A stretch of DNA of 64,000 nt from Hoyosella levis (GCF_026008515.1 NZ_BQYM01000001.1:62001-126000), one strand, 5' to 3'. Positions 1 to 11,572 are shown, counted from the stretch's first letter. Notes: generated from the sequence alone by a model not told the origin. Numbers and translations are program-made.

Positions 1-650
1 ATCGCCACCTCGATGCGGATGCCGCGCTGCGCGCCACCCTGCGCGCGCGCCTCGGCCACGCCCTGCCCGACGACCGCTTCGACATCGACGAGGCCGATAT
101 CGAGCCTGGCGACGCCACCATCGACCCTGCTCAGGTCCAGCAGGTCCGTCACCAGCCCGCTCAGCCGCTCGGCCTGCGCCAGAGCCGTTCGCAGGCTCTC
201 GGAATCCGGCGATACGACGCCATCGACCAGGTTCTCCAGCAAGGCCTGCTGCGCTGCCAGCGGGGTGCGCAGCTCATGGGACACCGTCGCGACGAGCTGG
301 CGTCGTTGCTGGTCCGCTGCCGCGAGATCGCCAACCATCACATTGAATGCCCGAGCGAGCTCACCGACCTCGTCCAGCGAGGTCGCCGTCACCCGCCGCG
401 AATGGTCGCCGGTCGCCATCACCGCGGTGGCCGCGGTCATCTCCCGCAGCGGGGACGTCATGCCGCGCGCCAGCCATTGCGTGAAGAGCAAGGCCACGAC
501 CACGGTCACCGGCATCGTCAGCCAGCCCGGCACGCCTGCCCGCGATCCTGCCTGCGCGACCAGGACAGCGACGATGACGCTCGCGCCCACGAGGATGCCC
601 AGCTTCGCCTTGATCGACCGGAAGCCATCGAGCGGCCGCGCCCGGCTCAT
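1..650 (-). CDS. Sensor histidine kinase, C-terminus cut by window edge
   Basis: Membrane sensor kinase that would phosphorylate the response regulator encoded just upstream. Reading from ATG at 650, about 216 residues are visible. There are two hydrophobic segments in the first 60 or so residues, a HAMP linker beginning around the TSPLREM segment, and a HisKA dimerisation box whose phospho-accepting histidine lies in VSHELRTPL. The ATP-binding domain lies outside the window. The start overlaps the regulator stop by four bases (ATGA), so the pair is translationally coupled. The extracytoplasmic loop is very short, so the signal may be sensed in or near the membrane. The kinase assignment is firm; the stimulus is unknown. 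Confidence 0.93.
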   Translation of the reverse strand, partial: MSRARPLDGFRSIKAKLGILVGASVIVAVLVAQAGSRAGVPGWLTMPVTVVVALLFTQWLARGMTSPLREMTAATAVMATGDHSRRVTATSLDEVGELARAFNVMVGDLAAADQQRRQLVATVSHELRTPLAAQQALLENLVDGVVSPDSESLRTALAQAERLSGLVTDLLDLSRVDGGVARLDIGLVDVEAVVGQGVAEARAQGGAQRGIRIEVA

Positions 651-1327
651 GCCGCCACCACCAGCGCGTAGCCCACGCCATGAACGGTGCGCACCCGGTG
701 CGCCCCGATCTTCGCGCGCAGCGCCTTGACGTGGCTGGCCAGCGTGCGGGTTCCCGACGCCTCCGACCAGCCCCACACCTCGCGCATCAGCTCGACGTGC
801 GAGCGCACCACTCCCGGCTCGGTCGCCAGCGCCACGAGCAGATCGAACTCCAGCGGGGTCAGGTGCACGGCCGATCCCGCGACGAGGACCTGCCGGGTAC
901 GTGGCTCGATGCTCAGGCCACCGACGGTCACCGCGGCCGTGGCCACGGCCTCCCGCGATCGCTCCACCCGCCGCAGGAGGGCCTGCACGCGGGCAACGAC
1001 CTCGCGCATCCGGAACGGCTTGGCGACGTAGTCGTCCGCGCCCACGCCGAGCCCGATCAGCACATCGGTCTCCGAGTCCCGCGCGGTGACCATCAGCACC
1101 GGCACCGGGCGCGCCGCCTGGATGCGCCGGCACACCTCGAGACCGTCGAAGCCGGGCAGCATCACATCGAGCACCACCACATCGGGCGCGTGCGCCTCGT
1201 GGGCAGCGACCGCCCCGGGACCATCGAAGGCCCGCACCACCTGGAAGCCCTCGGCGACGAGGCGATCGCTCAGCGCTTGATTGATCGCTGGGTCATCCTC
1301 GACCACCAGCACCACTGGATATGTCAT
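647..1327 (-). CDS. OmpR-family response regulator
   Basis: DNA-binding response regulator of 226 residues. The N-terminal receiver has the acidic pair E10/D11/D12, phospho-acceptor D54 in VVLDVMLPG and the conserved lysine in YVAKPF. The C-terminal half is a winged helix of the OmpR/PhoB type (LTPLEFDLL and a VRTVHGVGY wing). I chose ATG 1327 because a TACGCT box lies six bases upstream on the same strand, the layout of a leaderless transcript, and because the receiver begins directly after it. The frame stays open further upstream but without homology. It is coupled to the downstream kinase by an ATGA overlap. Confidence 0.95.
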   Translation of the reverse strand: MTYPVVLVVEDDPAINQALSDRLVAEGFQVVRAFDGPGAVAAHEAHAPDVVVLDVMLPGFDGLEVCRRIQAARPVPVLMVTARDSETDVLIGLGVGADDYVAKPFRMREVVARVQALLRRVERSREAVATAAVTVGGLSIEPRTRQVLVAGSAVHLTPLEFDLLVALATEPGVVRSHVELMREVWGWSEASGTRTLASHVKALRAKIGAHRVRTVHGVGYALVVAA

Positions 1328-1333
1328 GCCGCA

Positions 1334-1339
1334 AGCGTA
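1334..1339 (-). promoter_or_regulatory. -10 box of leaderless response-regulator promoter
   Basis: TACGCT on the minus strand, six bases before the ATG at 1327. Inferred from the spacing only. Confidence 0.5.
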
Positions 1340-1440
1340 TGCGGGCGCCCCTGCACTGATCGGGGCCAAATCGTGGAGATCCTGTGAAGATCCAGGCTTC
1401 CGCGCCCTTGTCCGGGCCGATGCGCCTCGACAGCGACGCC

Positions 1441-1488
1441 AAGCGCGAGAGAAGCTGCGACAAACCCAGGGCAGATTCTCTCGCGCTT
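1441..1488 (-). terminator. Long hairpin between dehydrogenase and response regulator
   Basis: Arms AAGCGCGAGAGAA (1441-1453) and its exact complement (1476-1488), with CTG/CAG continuing the stem after one mismatch. It lies downstream of the minus-strand dehydrogenase and upstream of the response regulator, so it is probably a terminator. There is no U-tract, which is normal in high-GC actinomycetes. Confidence 0.6.
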
Positions 1489-1536
1489 GACGCTTTCCGG
1501 TGCTTCTGCCGACGGGTGCGGGTTGGGATCGTCGAG

Positions 1537-2466
1537 CTAGGCGCGGGACTCGCCGTCGCCGGGGAGCTGCTTGGCCTCCCGCGCGCTCAGCGAGCGACCG
1601 AGGGAGCGGACCTCGCGCTCGAGATCCGGGATGATCCGCCGCGACATGCCACGGGCGAGCTTCACCGCGAGCGGCGCCTGGATCATCGCCCGCGACCAGT
1701 ACACCGTGCCGACGGAGGCGGGGCTGAACACCCGCGACGATCGCTTCTCCATGCCGTCGACGATCGCTGCTGCACACTTGTCCACGGTGGTCGTGGAGTG
1801 CAGGGGCCAGGGCAGCATGGCGCGGAGCTTGCGGAACGTCGGCAGATCCTTCTCGGCATCGCGGACCATGTCGGTGTCGATCCAGCTCGGGTGCACCGAG
1901 CCGACCGTGACGCCGAGATGGGCCACCTCCATGGCGAACGCATGCGTCAGCGATTCCGCCGCGGCCTTGCTCGCGGTGTAGGCGTGCAGGCCACCGAGCG
2001 GGGTGAACGACGCGACCGAGCACACCGTCAGCACATGCCCGCGCGTCTCGGTGACATGCGGCAGCGTGGCGTTGAGGGTGTTCCAGACGCCCCCGACATT
2101 GATCGCCATGGCCAGGTCGAACGTCTTCTTGCCGATCGTGGCGACCGTGCCGTAGGGAGCGACGCCGGCATTGGCGAGCACGACGTCGATGCGCCCGAAA
2201 CGCTCGACGGCTGCCGCTACGGCCGCGCGCACCGCATCGAATTCGACCACATCGGTCTCGAGGGAGGCGGCATTGGCGTCACCGAACTCCGCGCACAGGG
2301 CATCCATGAGCTCGGGCTCGAGGCCCGCGAGAAAAACCCTGGCGCCCTTGGCCGCGCACCGGCGCGCGACCTCCGCCCCGATGCCGCGGGAGCCGCCGGT
2401 GATGAACACGACCTTCCCGTCGAGATCGATGCGTTCGCTACGGAGCCTGGAGAGGGGATTGTCCAT
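1537..2466 (-). CDS. Short-chain dehydrogenase/reductase (SDR)
   Basis: Classical NAD(P)-dependent oxidoreductase of 309 residues with a Rossmann fold. The cofactor motif TGGSRGIG is at residues 23-30, followed by the NAG motif in VVLANAGVAP, the catalytic serine region VCSVAS and the YxxxK pair in AYTASKAAAES. The C-terminal 70 residues are basic and amphipathic, as in SDRs acting on lipids near membranes. A minus-strand TAGGTT box lies seven bases before ATG 2466, supporting this start over the longer open frame. It is transcribed alone, divergent from the YCII/sigma pair. The substrate cannot be told from sequence. Confidence 0.9.
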   Translation of the reverse strand: MDNPLSRLRSERIDLDGKVVFITGGSRGIGAEVARRCAAKGARVFLAGLEPELMDALCAEFGDANAASLETDVVEFDAVRAAVAAAVERFGRIDVVLANAGVAPYGTVATIGKKTFDLAMAINVGGVWNTLNATLPHVTETRGHVLTVCSVASFTPLGGLHAYTASKAAAESLTHAFAMEVAHLGVTVGSVHPSWIDTDMVRDAEKDLPTFRKLRAMLPWPLHSTTTVDKCAAAIVDGMEKRSSRVFSPASVGTVYWSRAMIQAPLAVKLARGMSRRIIPDLEREVRSLGRSLSAREAKQLPGDGESRA

Positions 2467-2473
2467 GCGGCCC

Positions 2474-2479
2474 AACCTA
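2474..2479 (-). promoter_or_regulatory. -10 box of leaderless SDR promoter
   Basis: TAGGTT on the minus strand, seven bases before ATG 2466. Inferred from spacing. Confidence 0.5.
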
Positions 2480-2541
2480 CCGCCCGCGCGCCGACCTGGC
2501 CGCTGAAACGAGCTCCCGCCGAACGGTCCAGCGAAATGCGA

Positions 2542-2567
2542 TGTCGAGAATCCGCGCATGGCTTCGT
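2542..2567 (+). promoter_or_regulatory. Candidate ECF42-type promoter
   Basis: TGTCGA (2542-2547), 16 bases, then CGTC (2564-2567), about 50 bases before the YCII gene. As I recall, ECF42 sigma factors use a TGTCGA -35 and a CGTC- or CGA-like -10 to drive their own DGPF/sigma operons. The match suggests autoregulation by the sigma factor encoded at 3032. Confidence 0.5.
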
Positions 2568-2617
2568 CCCCGGTGTGAAGCAGCCACAATGGGCTGTACC
2601 GCGCGAAGGAGGACATC

Positions 2618-3025
2618 ATGGCCAAGTACCTGTTGCTCAAGCACTACCGGGGCGCTCCCGCGCCCGCCAATGACGTGCCGATGGAGAAGTGGACTCCCGA
2701 CGAGATCACCGCCCACGTGCAGTACATGCAGGACTTCGCCGACCGGCTCGAGCGCAACGGCGAGTTCGTCGATAGCCAGGCGCTCGCCCCGGAGGGCACG
2801 TTCGTGCGCTACGACGGCGAGGGCCGCCCGCCGGTCACCGATGGACCGTTCGCCGAGACCAAGGACTTGATCGCCGGCTGGATGGTCATCGACGTCGAGA
2901 CCCATGAGCGTGCGCTCGAGCTCGCGGCCGAGCTATCCGCGGCCCCGGGTGCGGGAGGCAAGCCGATCCACGAATGGCTTGAGCTGCGCCCGTTCCTCAC
3001 CGCGCCGCCCACCATCACGGAGTGA
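2618..3025 (+). CDS. YCII-related DGPF-domain protein
   Basis: Small cytoplasmic protein of 135 residues with the YCII-related alpha/beta ferredoxin-like fold. The DGPF signature that names the actinobacterial subgroup is in VTDGPFAETKD. A strong AAGGAGG ribosome site precedes ATG 2618. Such proteins are the usual genomic partners of ECF42 sigma factors, and here the sigma gene starts six bases after its stop. Biochemical activity is unknown; a role in sensing or detoxification of a small molecule is only a guess from YciI relatives. Confidence 0.9.
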   Translation: MAKYLLLKHYRGAPAPANDVPMEKWTPDEITAHVQYMQDFADRLERNGEFVDSQALAPEGTFVRYDGEGRPPVTDGPFAETKDLIAGWMVIDVETHERALELAAELSAAPGAGGKPIHEWLELRPFLTAPPTITE

Positions 3026-3031
3026 CCGGCA

Positions 3032-4174
<1,143 letters not shown>

Positions 4175-4208
4175 CTGGGGGTGTCAGTGCGGACGGCATC
4201 AGCGCGCC

Positions 4209-4268
4209 GGTTGTGTGCGGTTTTGCACCCTCCGCGGGCCGCCCGAGGGTGCATTCGGTAACACTTCC
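4209..4268 (+). repeat. 60-base palindromic intergenic repeat, copy A
   Basis: Begins GGTTGTGTGCGG and ends GGTAACACTTCC. The core TGCACCCTC and GAGGGTGCA pair over nine bases, and outer GTGT/ACAC lie in symmetric positions. Two further copies of exactly the same length occur at 14881 and 25476. This copy lies between the ECF sigma gene and the LuxR gene. Confidence 0.8.
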
Positions 4269-4347
4269 GAGGGGTGAGATCGCCGAGCGCACACCGGCCG
4301 GGGATCGGGATAGGGTGGGGATGAGGAGACTCCAAGAAGGTGCCAGC

Positions 4348-5994
4348 GTGACCACCAGCGACTCCCGGGACAGTACCGGCACGGCCAGCCAGATCGAGCG
4401 CGGCAGGATGCTTTTTCGCGAGCGCGCATGGGCTGATGCCTACTCCGTTCTCACCAGGGCAGCTGAGCGGGAAACTTTGTGCCCCAGTGATATCGAGCTG
4501 ATCGCGACAGCGGCATACGTCATGGGCAAGGATGCCGAGAGCGATGCGGCGCTAGAACGTGCGTATCGGGGACATAGCGAGCGGGGAAACGCGCCCGGGG
4601 CAGCGCGGTGCGCGTTCTGGCTGGGGATCTCTCTCGTCATGCGCGGCGAACCAGCACGCGGCGGCGGCTGGCTCGGGCGCGCGCATGACACGCTCGCCAA
4701 CGAGCCGGACGATTGCGCCGAGCGCGGGCTGCTGCTGGTGCCCTCTGGGCTCCACGCGCTCAGCGAGCAGGACTCCGACGCTGCCCTCGAGGCTTTCTCC
4801 CAGGCCGCCCGCATCGCCGATCGGTGCGGTGATGCCGGCCTCGCGGCGCTGAGCAGCCTCGGCCAGGGACAGGCGCTGCTCCAGCGTGGCGATATACGCC
4901 GGGGAGTGGAGCATCTTGACGCCGCGATGGTGGCAGTGACCGCAGGTGACGTCTCGATCGTGGCGTCGGGGATCATCTACTGCGCTGTCCTGATCGAATG
5001 CCGACGGATTCTCGACCTGCGCCGGTCGCAGGAATGGACGGCCGCGATGTCACGCTGGTGCGGCGCCCAGCCTGATCTCGTGCTCTACCGGGGCCAGTGC
5101 CTCGTGCACCGCTCGGAGATCCTGCAATGGCATGGACAGTGGGCCGAGGCGATGGCCGAGGCGCGCAGGGCTGTCGAGCGGTTGGCGTGGCCGCGGCAGC
5201 CCGCGGCCGGGATGGCCTACTACCAGCTCGCCGAGCTGTATCGCTTGCGCGGCGAGCATGCCGCCGCCGAGCAGGCCTACCACGACGCTGTCGAGCACGG
5301 GCATTCGCCGCAGCCCGGGCTTGCGCTGCTGCGGCTAGCCCAGGGCAACGCGGACGCAGCGGCGGCATCCCTGCGGCGTGTTCTCGACGAGACCCAGGAC
5401 CCGCCAGCACGGGCACGGCTGCTGGCCGCGCTGGCCGAGGCGCTGCTCGCCGCGGGCGAGGCCAGCAGCGCTCGCACCGCGGTAGTCGAGCTCGGTGAGA
5501 TCGCCGAGAGCGTGGCAACGCCGCTCCTGGCGGGGCTTGCCGCCCAGTCGGATGGCGCGGTACTGCTCGCCGAGAACAAGGCTGCGCAAGCCTGTGCTGA
5601 ACTGCAGGCCGCGCAGCGGGTTTGGCAGGAGCTCGAGGTGCCCTACGAGGCCGCGCACGCCCATGCACTGCTCGCCCGCGCCTGCCTGGCGCTCGGGGAC
5701 ACCGACACCGCGCAGCTCGAGCTCGAGGCAGCGCGCGGCACATACCGGCAGCTCGGGGCGGCGCGCGACCTAGCATCGCTGTCCGGCGCGGGGAACCCGG
5801 GTGATCTGAGCCCGCGCGAGCGCGAGGTGCTCGCGCTCGTTGCCGCGGGGAAGACGAACAAGCGCATCGCAGCAACATTGGTCCTGAGCGAGAAGACCGT
5901 CGAGCGGCACGTCAGCAGCATCTTGTCGAAGCTGCGCGTGCCCAACCGCGCGGCGGCGACCGCATACGCGTACCAGCGCGGCATCGTGCAGTAG
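4348..5994 (+). CDS. Large TPR-type LuxR-family transcriptional regulator
   Basis: Transcription factor of 548 residues. Residues 1 to about 475 are an alpha-helical, alanine-rich array of TPR-like repeats. The last 65 residues are a LuxR/NarL helix-turn-helix (LSPREREVLALVAAGKTNKRI then LSEKTVERHVSSILSKL). I see no receiver domain and no AAA P-loop, so it is neither a two-component regulator nor a classic LAL. GTG 4348 is preferred because AGAAGG ends seven bases before it; ATG 4321 in the same frame is the alternative, but a TAGGGT box at 4311 would place the transcript start beyond it. The ligand or protein partner bound by the TPR part is unknown. Confidence 0.88.
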   Translation: MTTSDSRDSTGTASQIERGRMLFRERAWADAYSVLTRAAERETLCPSDIELIATAAYVMGKDAESDAALERAYRGHSERGNAPGAARCAFWLGISLVMRGEPARGGGWLGRAHDTLANEPDDCAERGLLLVPSGLHALSEQDSDAALEAFSQAARIADRCGDAGLAALSSLGQGQALLQRGDIRRGVEHLDAAMVAVTAGDVSIVASGIIYCAVLIECRRILDLRRSQEWTAAMSRWCGAQPDLVLYRGQCLVHRSEILQWHGQWAEAMAEARRAVERLAWPRQPAAGMAYYQLAELYRLRGEHAAAEQAYHDAVEHGHSPQPGLALLRLAQGNADAAAASLRRVLDETQDPPARARLLAALAEALLAAGEASSARTAVVELGEIAESVATPLLAGLAAQSDGAVLLAENKAAQACAELQAAQRVWQELEVPYEAAHAHALLARACLALGDTDTAQLELEAARGTYRQLGAARDLASLSGAGNPGDLSPREREVLALVAAGKTNKRIAATLVLSEKTVERHVSSILSKLRVPNRAAATAYAYQRGIVQ

Positions 5995-6064
5995 GGGATT
6001 TCCCTCGCCGCCGGGGGAGGCCGATCGCGGGTCTTTCCCGATGCGGACGCTCGCCCGGTATTTC

Positions 6065-6070
6065 TACGCT
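6065..6070 (+). promoter_or_regulatory. -10 box of leaderless methyltransferase promoter
   Basis: TACGCT with seven bases to ATG 6078. Confidence 0.5.
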
Positions 6071-6077
6071 CGAAAGC

Positions 6078-6905
6078 ATGACCCGTTCGATAGCCGATCC
6101 GGCCCAGATCCGCGAGGAGGAACGCGCGCGGCTCGGCGCTGAGATCCTGTCCGTGTCATCGGCGGTTCGCCCCGGTTCACGTTTCCTCGACGTGGGTGCG
6201 GGCCCACTCAGCATCCCGGCCGCGCGCCTGGGTGCCCAGGTCACCGCTATCTCTGCTGATCCCGCGGCAATCGCGTGGCTCACCGGCTGGGCACAACGCG
6301 AAGGACTTCACCTCGATGCCCTCGTCAGCGATGGACCCGGCCTGCCGATGCCCGACCGCTGCTTCGATGTGACGGCATCGCTGAACGGCAACCCGCTGCT
6401 GCCCGGCATGGGCCAGGGCGTGGAGGAGCTCCTGCGGGTCACCAGGCCCGCCGGAACTGTCCTGGTCGCCGCGTGGGGCGCGCGGCGCGCATCCGAGGTT
6501 CTGACCTTTGTCGCGGCGGCGTTGCAAGCCGCGCTACCTGGGGTCGCTCCCTCTCTGATGGATCCGGGGCCGCCTTTCCAGGCGCGCGACCCACAGGCTC
6601 TGGCAAGCCTGCTGCGCGTCGCCGGGCTGGTGGATGTTCGAGCGAACGCAGTGATCTGCTCCGTGCGATTCAGGTCGGGAGCCCACCTCTGGAAGGCGTT
6701 CACCGCCAGCAACGCGGACGTGTCCCTGCTCGTCTCGCGGCTTCCGCGATCCCAGTGTGAAACCGTGCAACGGGTGCTCGACGGGATGCTGCGGGAACGC
6801 TCGGGCGGATCGCGCGGCGCGGTCCTGCATGCACCCGTCAACGTCGCGACCGGCATCAGGCCGGGAGAACGACGCAGCTCACAACACAAGGAGGTCCTCT
6901 CATGA
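6078..6905 (+). CDS. SAM-dependent class I methyltransferase
   Basis: Methyltransferase of 275 residues with the UbiE/Methyltransf_11 layout. Motif I is VGAGPLSIPAA in FLDVGAGPLS, followed by an acidic loop (AISADP) and the motif around MPDRCFDVTAS. Post motif III is EELLRVTRPAGTVLVAAWG. The C-terminal 120 residues are more divergent and probably bind the acceptor. A TACGCT box seven bases before ATG 6078 supports a leaderless start. It overlaps the next gene by four bases, so the membrane protein downstream is co-translated. The acceptor substrate is unknown. Confidence 0.87.
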   Translation: MTRSIADPAQIREEERARLGAEILSVSSAVRPGSRFLDVGAGPLSIPAARLGAQVTAISADPAAIAWLTGWAQREGLHLDALVSDGPGLPMPDRCFDVTASLNGNPLLPGMGQGVEELLRVTRPAGTVLVAAWGARRASEVLTFVAAALQAALPGVAPSLMDPGPPFQARDPQALASLLRVAGLVDVRANAVICSVRFRSGAHLWKAFTASNADVSLLVSRLPRSQCETVQRVLDGMLRERSGGSRGAVLHAPVNVATGIRPGERRSSQHKEVLS

Positions 6906-7561
6906 ACAAGCACAAGACCGGCGCGGCAGCGATGGCAGTGGCCCCGGTGGTGCTCGCCGGAGCCCTGCTATGGCACCCGCCAATCCCAGGGCGCCTGCCC
7001 GACAGCGCGGCTGTTGCCGAGCACATAGCCGAGCACCCGGTTGTGTGGGGCCTATCGCACATCGCGCTCGCCGTGGCCTCCGCGTTCCTCATCGTCGCGT
7101 TCGCCGCCATCCACAGCTATCTGCGTGATGCGGGGGACCGCTGGCTCAGTTCAGCCGGATTCGGATTCATCGTCCTCGGCAGCCTGGGGTACGCGCTCCT
7201 GCCGGGCATGGAGTTCGGCCCCCTCGCCGCGCACGAGGCCGGGGCGGATGCCGAAGCAGTCCAGGACGCGCTCATGATGTGGTTCAAGCCGGTGCTGCTC
7301 CTCAGCGGCGTGGCGTTCGTGCTCGGTATCGCTGGTTTCGCGGCCGCCATCAAGCGCACCGGGGCGCTCGGCCGGATGGAGGGCACGATCGCCGCGATCG
7401 CGCTGATCGTCTTCGCCGCGTCCCGCATCATCCCCATCGGCGTCGCGCAGTTCTATGTGCAGCCCCTGGCCGCTGCTGTCGCGCTCTGGCTGATTGCCAC
7501 CGCGATGTGGGCAGCCACCGAGCACCGCCAGGAGCACCAGATGGCGGGGACGAGGCTATGA
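6902..7561 (+). CDS. Multi-spanning membrane protein, unknown function
   Basis: Hydrophobic protein of 219 residues with about six predicted membrane helices (for example APVVLAGALLW, IALAVASAFLIVAF, GFIVLGSLGYALL, LLLSGVAFVLGIAGF, GTIAAIALIVFA, PLAAAVALWLIATAMW). No catalytic motif is visible. Charged residues sit mainly in short loops (EFGPLAAHEAGADAEAV). It is coupled to the upstream methyltransferase by ATGA, so the two probably act together, but nothing in the sequence shows how. A GC-rich hairpin follows. Confidence 0.8.
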   Translation: MNKHKTGAAAMAVAPVVLAGALLWHPPIPGRLPDSAAVAEHIAEHPVVWGLSHIALAVASAFLIVAFAAIHSYLRDAGDRWLSSAGFGFIVLGSLGYALLPGMEFGPLAAHEAGADAEAVQDALMMWFKPVLLLSGVAFVLGIAGFAAAIKRTGALGRMEGTIAAIALIVFAASRIIPIGVAQFYVQPLAAAVALWLIATAMWAATEHRQEHQMAGTRL

Positions 7562-7589
7562 CAACGGAAAGGTGATCTCGCAGGCTCCT

Positions 7590-7629
7590 GCGCGCGCTCG
7601 CCAGTGGACCACCCACCCCGAGCGCGCGC
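7590..7629. terminator. Bidirectional terminator hairpin between convergent genes
   Basis: GCGCGCGCTCG at 7590-7600 pairs perfectly with CGAGCGCGCGC at 7619-7629 around an 18-base loop, between a plus-strand membrane protein gene and the minus-strand uracil phosphoribosyltransferase gene. Confidence 0.7.
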
Positions 7630-7643
7630 TGGGCATTGCCCGG

Positions 7644-8273
7644 CTACCGCGTCCCGAAGATCCGGTCGCCAGCGTCGCCGAGGCCGGGCCGGATGTAGCC
7701 GTGCTCGTCGAGCTCGCGATCGATGGCGGCGGTGTAGATCGGCACATCAGGGTGCGCCCGGTGCAGCGCGTCGATGCCCTCGGGGCAGGTCAGCAGGCAC
7801 ACGAACTTGATCGACCGTGGCCCGAGCTCCTTGATCCGCTCGATCGCCGCACGCGCGGTATTGCCGGTGGCGAGCATCGGGTCGATCACCACGATGTCGC
7901 GCTCATGCAGCTCGTCGGGCATCTTGAAGTAGTACTCGACCGCCACCAGCGTCTTGGGCTGGCGATACAGCCCGATGTGGCCGACGCGCGCCCCCGGCAC
8001 GACGCGCAGCATTCCCTCGAGGATGCCGGTGCCCGCCCGCAGGATCGGCACGAGCACGACCTTCTTGCCGTCGATGACATTGCCGGTGGTCGCTTCGAGA
8101 GGGGTCTCGATGTCGACCGGCTGGACGGGGAAGTCGCGCAGCACCTCGTAGGCCATGAGCATGGAGATCTCATCGAGCAGCTGCCGGAAGTTCTTGGTGG
8201 AGGTCTCCTTGCGCCGCATCAATGTCAGCTTGTGCTCGATGAGCGGATGGTCGATCACATGGACAGTGCTCAT
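7644..8273 (-). CDS. upp: Uracil phosphoribosyltransferase (URC6 position)
   Basis: Converts uracil and PRPP to UMP. The product has 209 residues, the usual length. The PRPP loop lies in [13 protein letters not shown], the uracil-binding end in [17 protein letters not shown], and the N-terminal [17 protein letters not shown] segment is typical of bacterial Upp. AAGGAG precedes ATG 8273. It is the last gene of a three-gene cassette with URC4 and URC1, starting 13 bases after URC4. In the URC pathway uracil must first become a nucleotide, so here Upp probably feeds catabolism as well as salvage. Confidence 0.96.
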   Translation of the reverse strand: MSTVHVIDHPLIEHKLTLMRRKETSTKNFRQLLDEISMLMAYEVLRDFPVQPVDIETPLEATTGNVIDGKKVVLVPILRAGTGILEGMLRVVPGARVGHIGLYRQPKTLVAVEYYFKMPDELHERDIVVIDPMLATGNTARAAIERIKELGPRSIKFVCLLTCPEGIDALHRAHPDVPIYTAAIDRELDEHGYIRPGLGDAGDRIFGTR

Positions 8274-8286
8274 GGTGCGCTCCTTG

Positions 8287-9469
8287 CTAGAAGACCGAGC
8301 CGTCGCTGGCAATCGAGAGGGGTGGCAATCCGCCGCGCAAGCGCTGCGCCGATGCACGTCCCGCCGCCCAGGTGCCACCTTCGAGCACGCACGCTAGCGG
8401 CATCTGATCCGCGCTCAGCCCGAGGCGGGAGCGAACGAGCGGGGCGAGCTCGTCGAGCAATGCGACCGTCAGCGCGCGCCACTCGACCACGAGCTCGTCC
8501 CCGACGTTCCAGGTGCGGGTGGTCGCTTCCGGATCGCGCAGGCGGAGCACCCCGGTATCGAGCAGCAGGCCACCATTGCGGTACTCGGGAAGGCCCGTCA
8601 GCTCATCGATGCCGGTGACCCGCGCGCCCGCCTGCTCGAGCGGCTCGAGCAGCGAGTACGTCAGCCACTGCGATAGCTTGTGCAGCGGCATCCAGCCCCG
8701 GGTCAGGCCCGCTCCCGGGACCGCCTCGTGGCGCCAGCAGTCGCCCAGTGCCTCGTTGCCGAGCGTGTTCCCGGAGAGCCAGATGCCCGAGAGCGCATCG
8801 AGCAGGCGGGCGAGGATGTCGTGGGCAGAAATCTCAGTGATGCCCTCGAAGAGTCCGCTGGGACGGCCCACGAGGGACAGCGCGTCGCCGAGACGGTGCA
8901 GCAACCGCACCCGTCCGTCGAGCCCGACCAGAGGATTGTCGGTGCTGGCCTGGAAGGCCTCGGCGAGCTGCGCGGCGGTCAGGTCCCACAATCCCACGAC
9001 GTCGACCTGCCCGGGGTTCGCGGGGTCGCTGGAGAACAGGCCGCTGGTGAACGCGTGCCAGCTCGCCACGCCGAGGCCCTCGGACCGGGTGAAGACCTGG
9101 CCGCTCGACTGCTCGGCGTATTTCCAGTCCGGGCCAGCGCCCGCGTCGAGGAGGACGCTGACCACAACGAGGTCGATCATCGATGCGGCGCTAGCCGAGG
9201 CATCGGACCCAGCGAGGCGCTCGCGCAGTACCACGGCGCGGTCGACCCCGCCAGCCTCGAAGTGACGCCAGCGGCTGTGATAGGGGATCTCCAGGCTGGG
9301 GTAGCGGTCGCGGGTGATGGAAGCGACCTCGGCGGCGGCGATCTCGAGCGCGTCGTCATCGACGTCGAACCAGGTAGAGCGACCATCGCGGGCCCGCTGC
9401 AGCAGGTGATGGGCGCGCTCCCGGATGGCGGTCGTCGAGCGCAGTGCCGCTGCCGCTCGAGCGACAGTG

Positions 9470-9477
<8 letters not shown>
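8287..9477 (-). CDS. URC4/Urg3 family protein (DUF1688), uracil catabolism
   Basis: Protein of 396 residues of the DUF1688 family (yeast URC4, Aspergillus urg3), known to be needed for uracil catabolism by the URC route although its reaction is not well established. Recognisable family stretches include [39 protein letters not shown] and [20 protein letters not shown]. The start overlaps the URC1 stop by eight bases. Full length with no defects seen. Assignment rests on family recognition plus the URC1 and Upp neighbours, which together make a near-diagnostic set. Confidence 0.92.
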
Positions 9478-10750
<1,273 letters not shown>

Positions 10751-10890
10751 GGTGCCCCCTGGTCATCGATCCCGGACGCGCGGCGGGTAAGCCTCAACGA
10801 TACTGGGTGGACGAGGCAACGCGCAGGACGAGGCATGCCTCTGCTATCGGACCTGGCAGTCGCAGCGACGCCGCCGCTCGAACGTTCAAG

Positions 10891-10896
10891 TACGAT
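10891..10896 (+). promoter_or_regulatory. -10 box of leaderless membrane protein promoter
   Basis: TACGAT with seven bases to GTG 10904. Confidence 0.55.
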
Positions 10897-10903
10897 CGGG
10901 CCC

Positions 10904-11572
10904 GTGGCTCAGAAGCACCCCGACCAGACGTGGACGCTGGAGGCGGGCGGCCAGCACCACCGGGTCAATGTGTGGGGATCGGCTGGCCGCCGCATCGAGT
11001 GGCAGATCGATGGCGTGGTGGTGGCGACGCAAAAAACGTGGAACGACAAGGTGAGGCTCACCGCCGACGATGCCGGCACGATGTTCCTGCGCTTCTCCTC
11101 GATGGGGACGCCCCAGCGGGCCACCTACCTGAGCAGCACGGGACCAGACGTCTCGCTCAAGGCGGCCGCCGGGCTGGCAGGAGTCGATCTCATCCCGGAT
11201 CCGGGAACCCCAGCGGCCAAGCATGAGGATCGCTTGCGCGACCATCCCACGCTCTATCCCATGCTGCAGGCGCTCGGTGGAGCGGCCGGGGTCATCGCCT
11301 CGGTGCTGATCGCGCTCCTGCTCGCGAAGCTCCTCTCCTCGATCGACTGGCCAGACCTGCCCTCCGTCCCGCTCCCGGACCTTCCATCGATTCCCTTGCC
11401 GACGATCCCGCTGCCCAGCATCGATCTCCCGGACGTCACGGTCCCGGACTGGGTCCGCTGGCTGCTCGACAAGCTGAAGTACGTGTGGCCGGTGATCCTC
11501 GCGTTTGTCATTGCCCGAACCGAGGTGCGCCGTCGCCGCAAGCAGGACAAGGCTCGCAGGAGCGAGGACTAG
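10904..11572 (+). CDS. Membrane-anchored protein with Pro-Leu-rich linker
   Basis: Protein of 222 residues with no recognised family. Residues 1-110 look like a compact soluble beta-rich domain (WTLEAGGQHHRVNVWGSAGRRIEWQI in part). A membrane helix follows (GVIASVLIALLLAKLL), then a periodic segment of repeated LPSIPLP/LPSIDLP units over about 40 residues, a second hydrophobic helix (YVWPVILAFVIA) and a basic tail. GTG 10904 is chosen because TACGAT ends seven bases before it; ATG 10835 is an in-frame alternative. The linker would hold the two helices apart on one membrane face. Function unknown. Confidence 0.75.
   Translation: MAQKHPDQTWTLEAGGQHHRVNVWGSAGRRIEWQIDGVVVATQKTWNDKVRLTADDAGTMFLRFSSMGTPQRATYLSSTGPDVSLKAAAGLAGVDLIPDPGTPAAKHEDRLRDHPTLYPMLQALGGAAGVIASVLIALLLAKLLSSIDWPDLPSVPLPDLPSIPLPTIPLPSIDLPDVTVPDWVRWLLDKLKYVWPVILAFVIARTEVRRRRKQDKARRSED

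Noticed and set aside
1328-2023. Upstream extension of the response regulator frame
   Set aside because: Overlaps the SDR gene antisense and lacks homology; the TACGCT box fixes the start at 1327.
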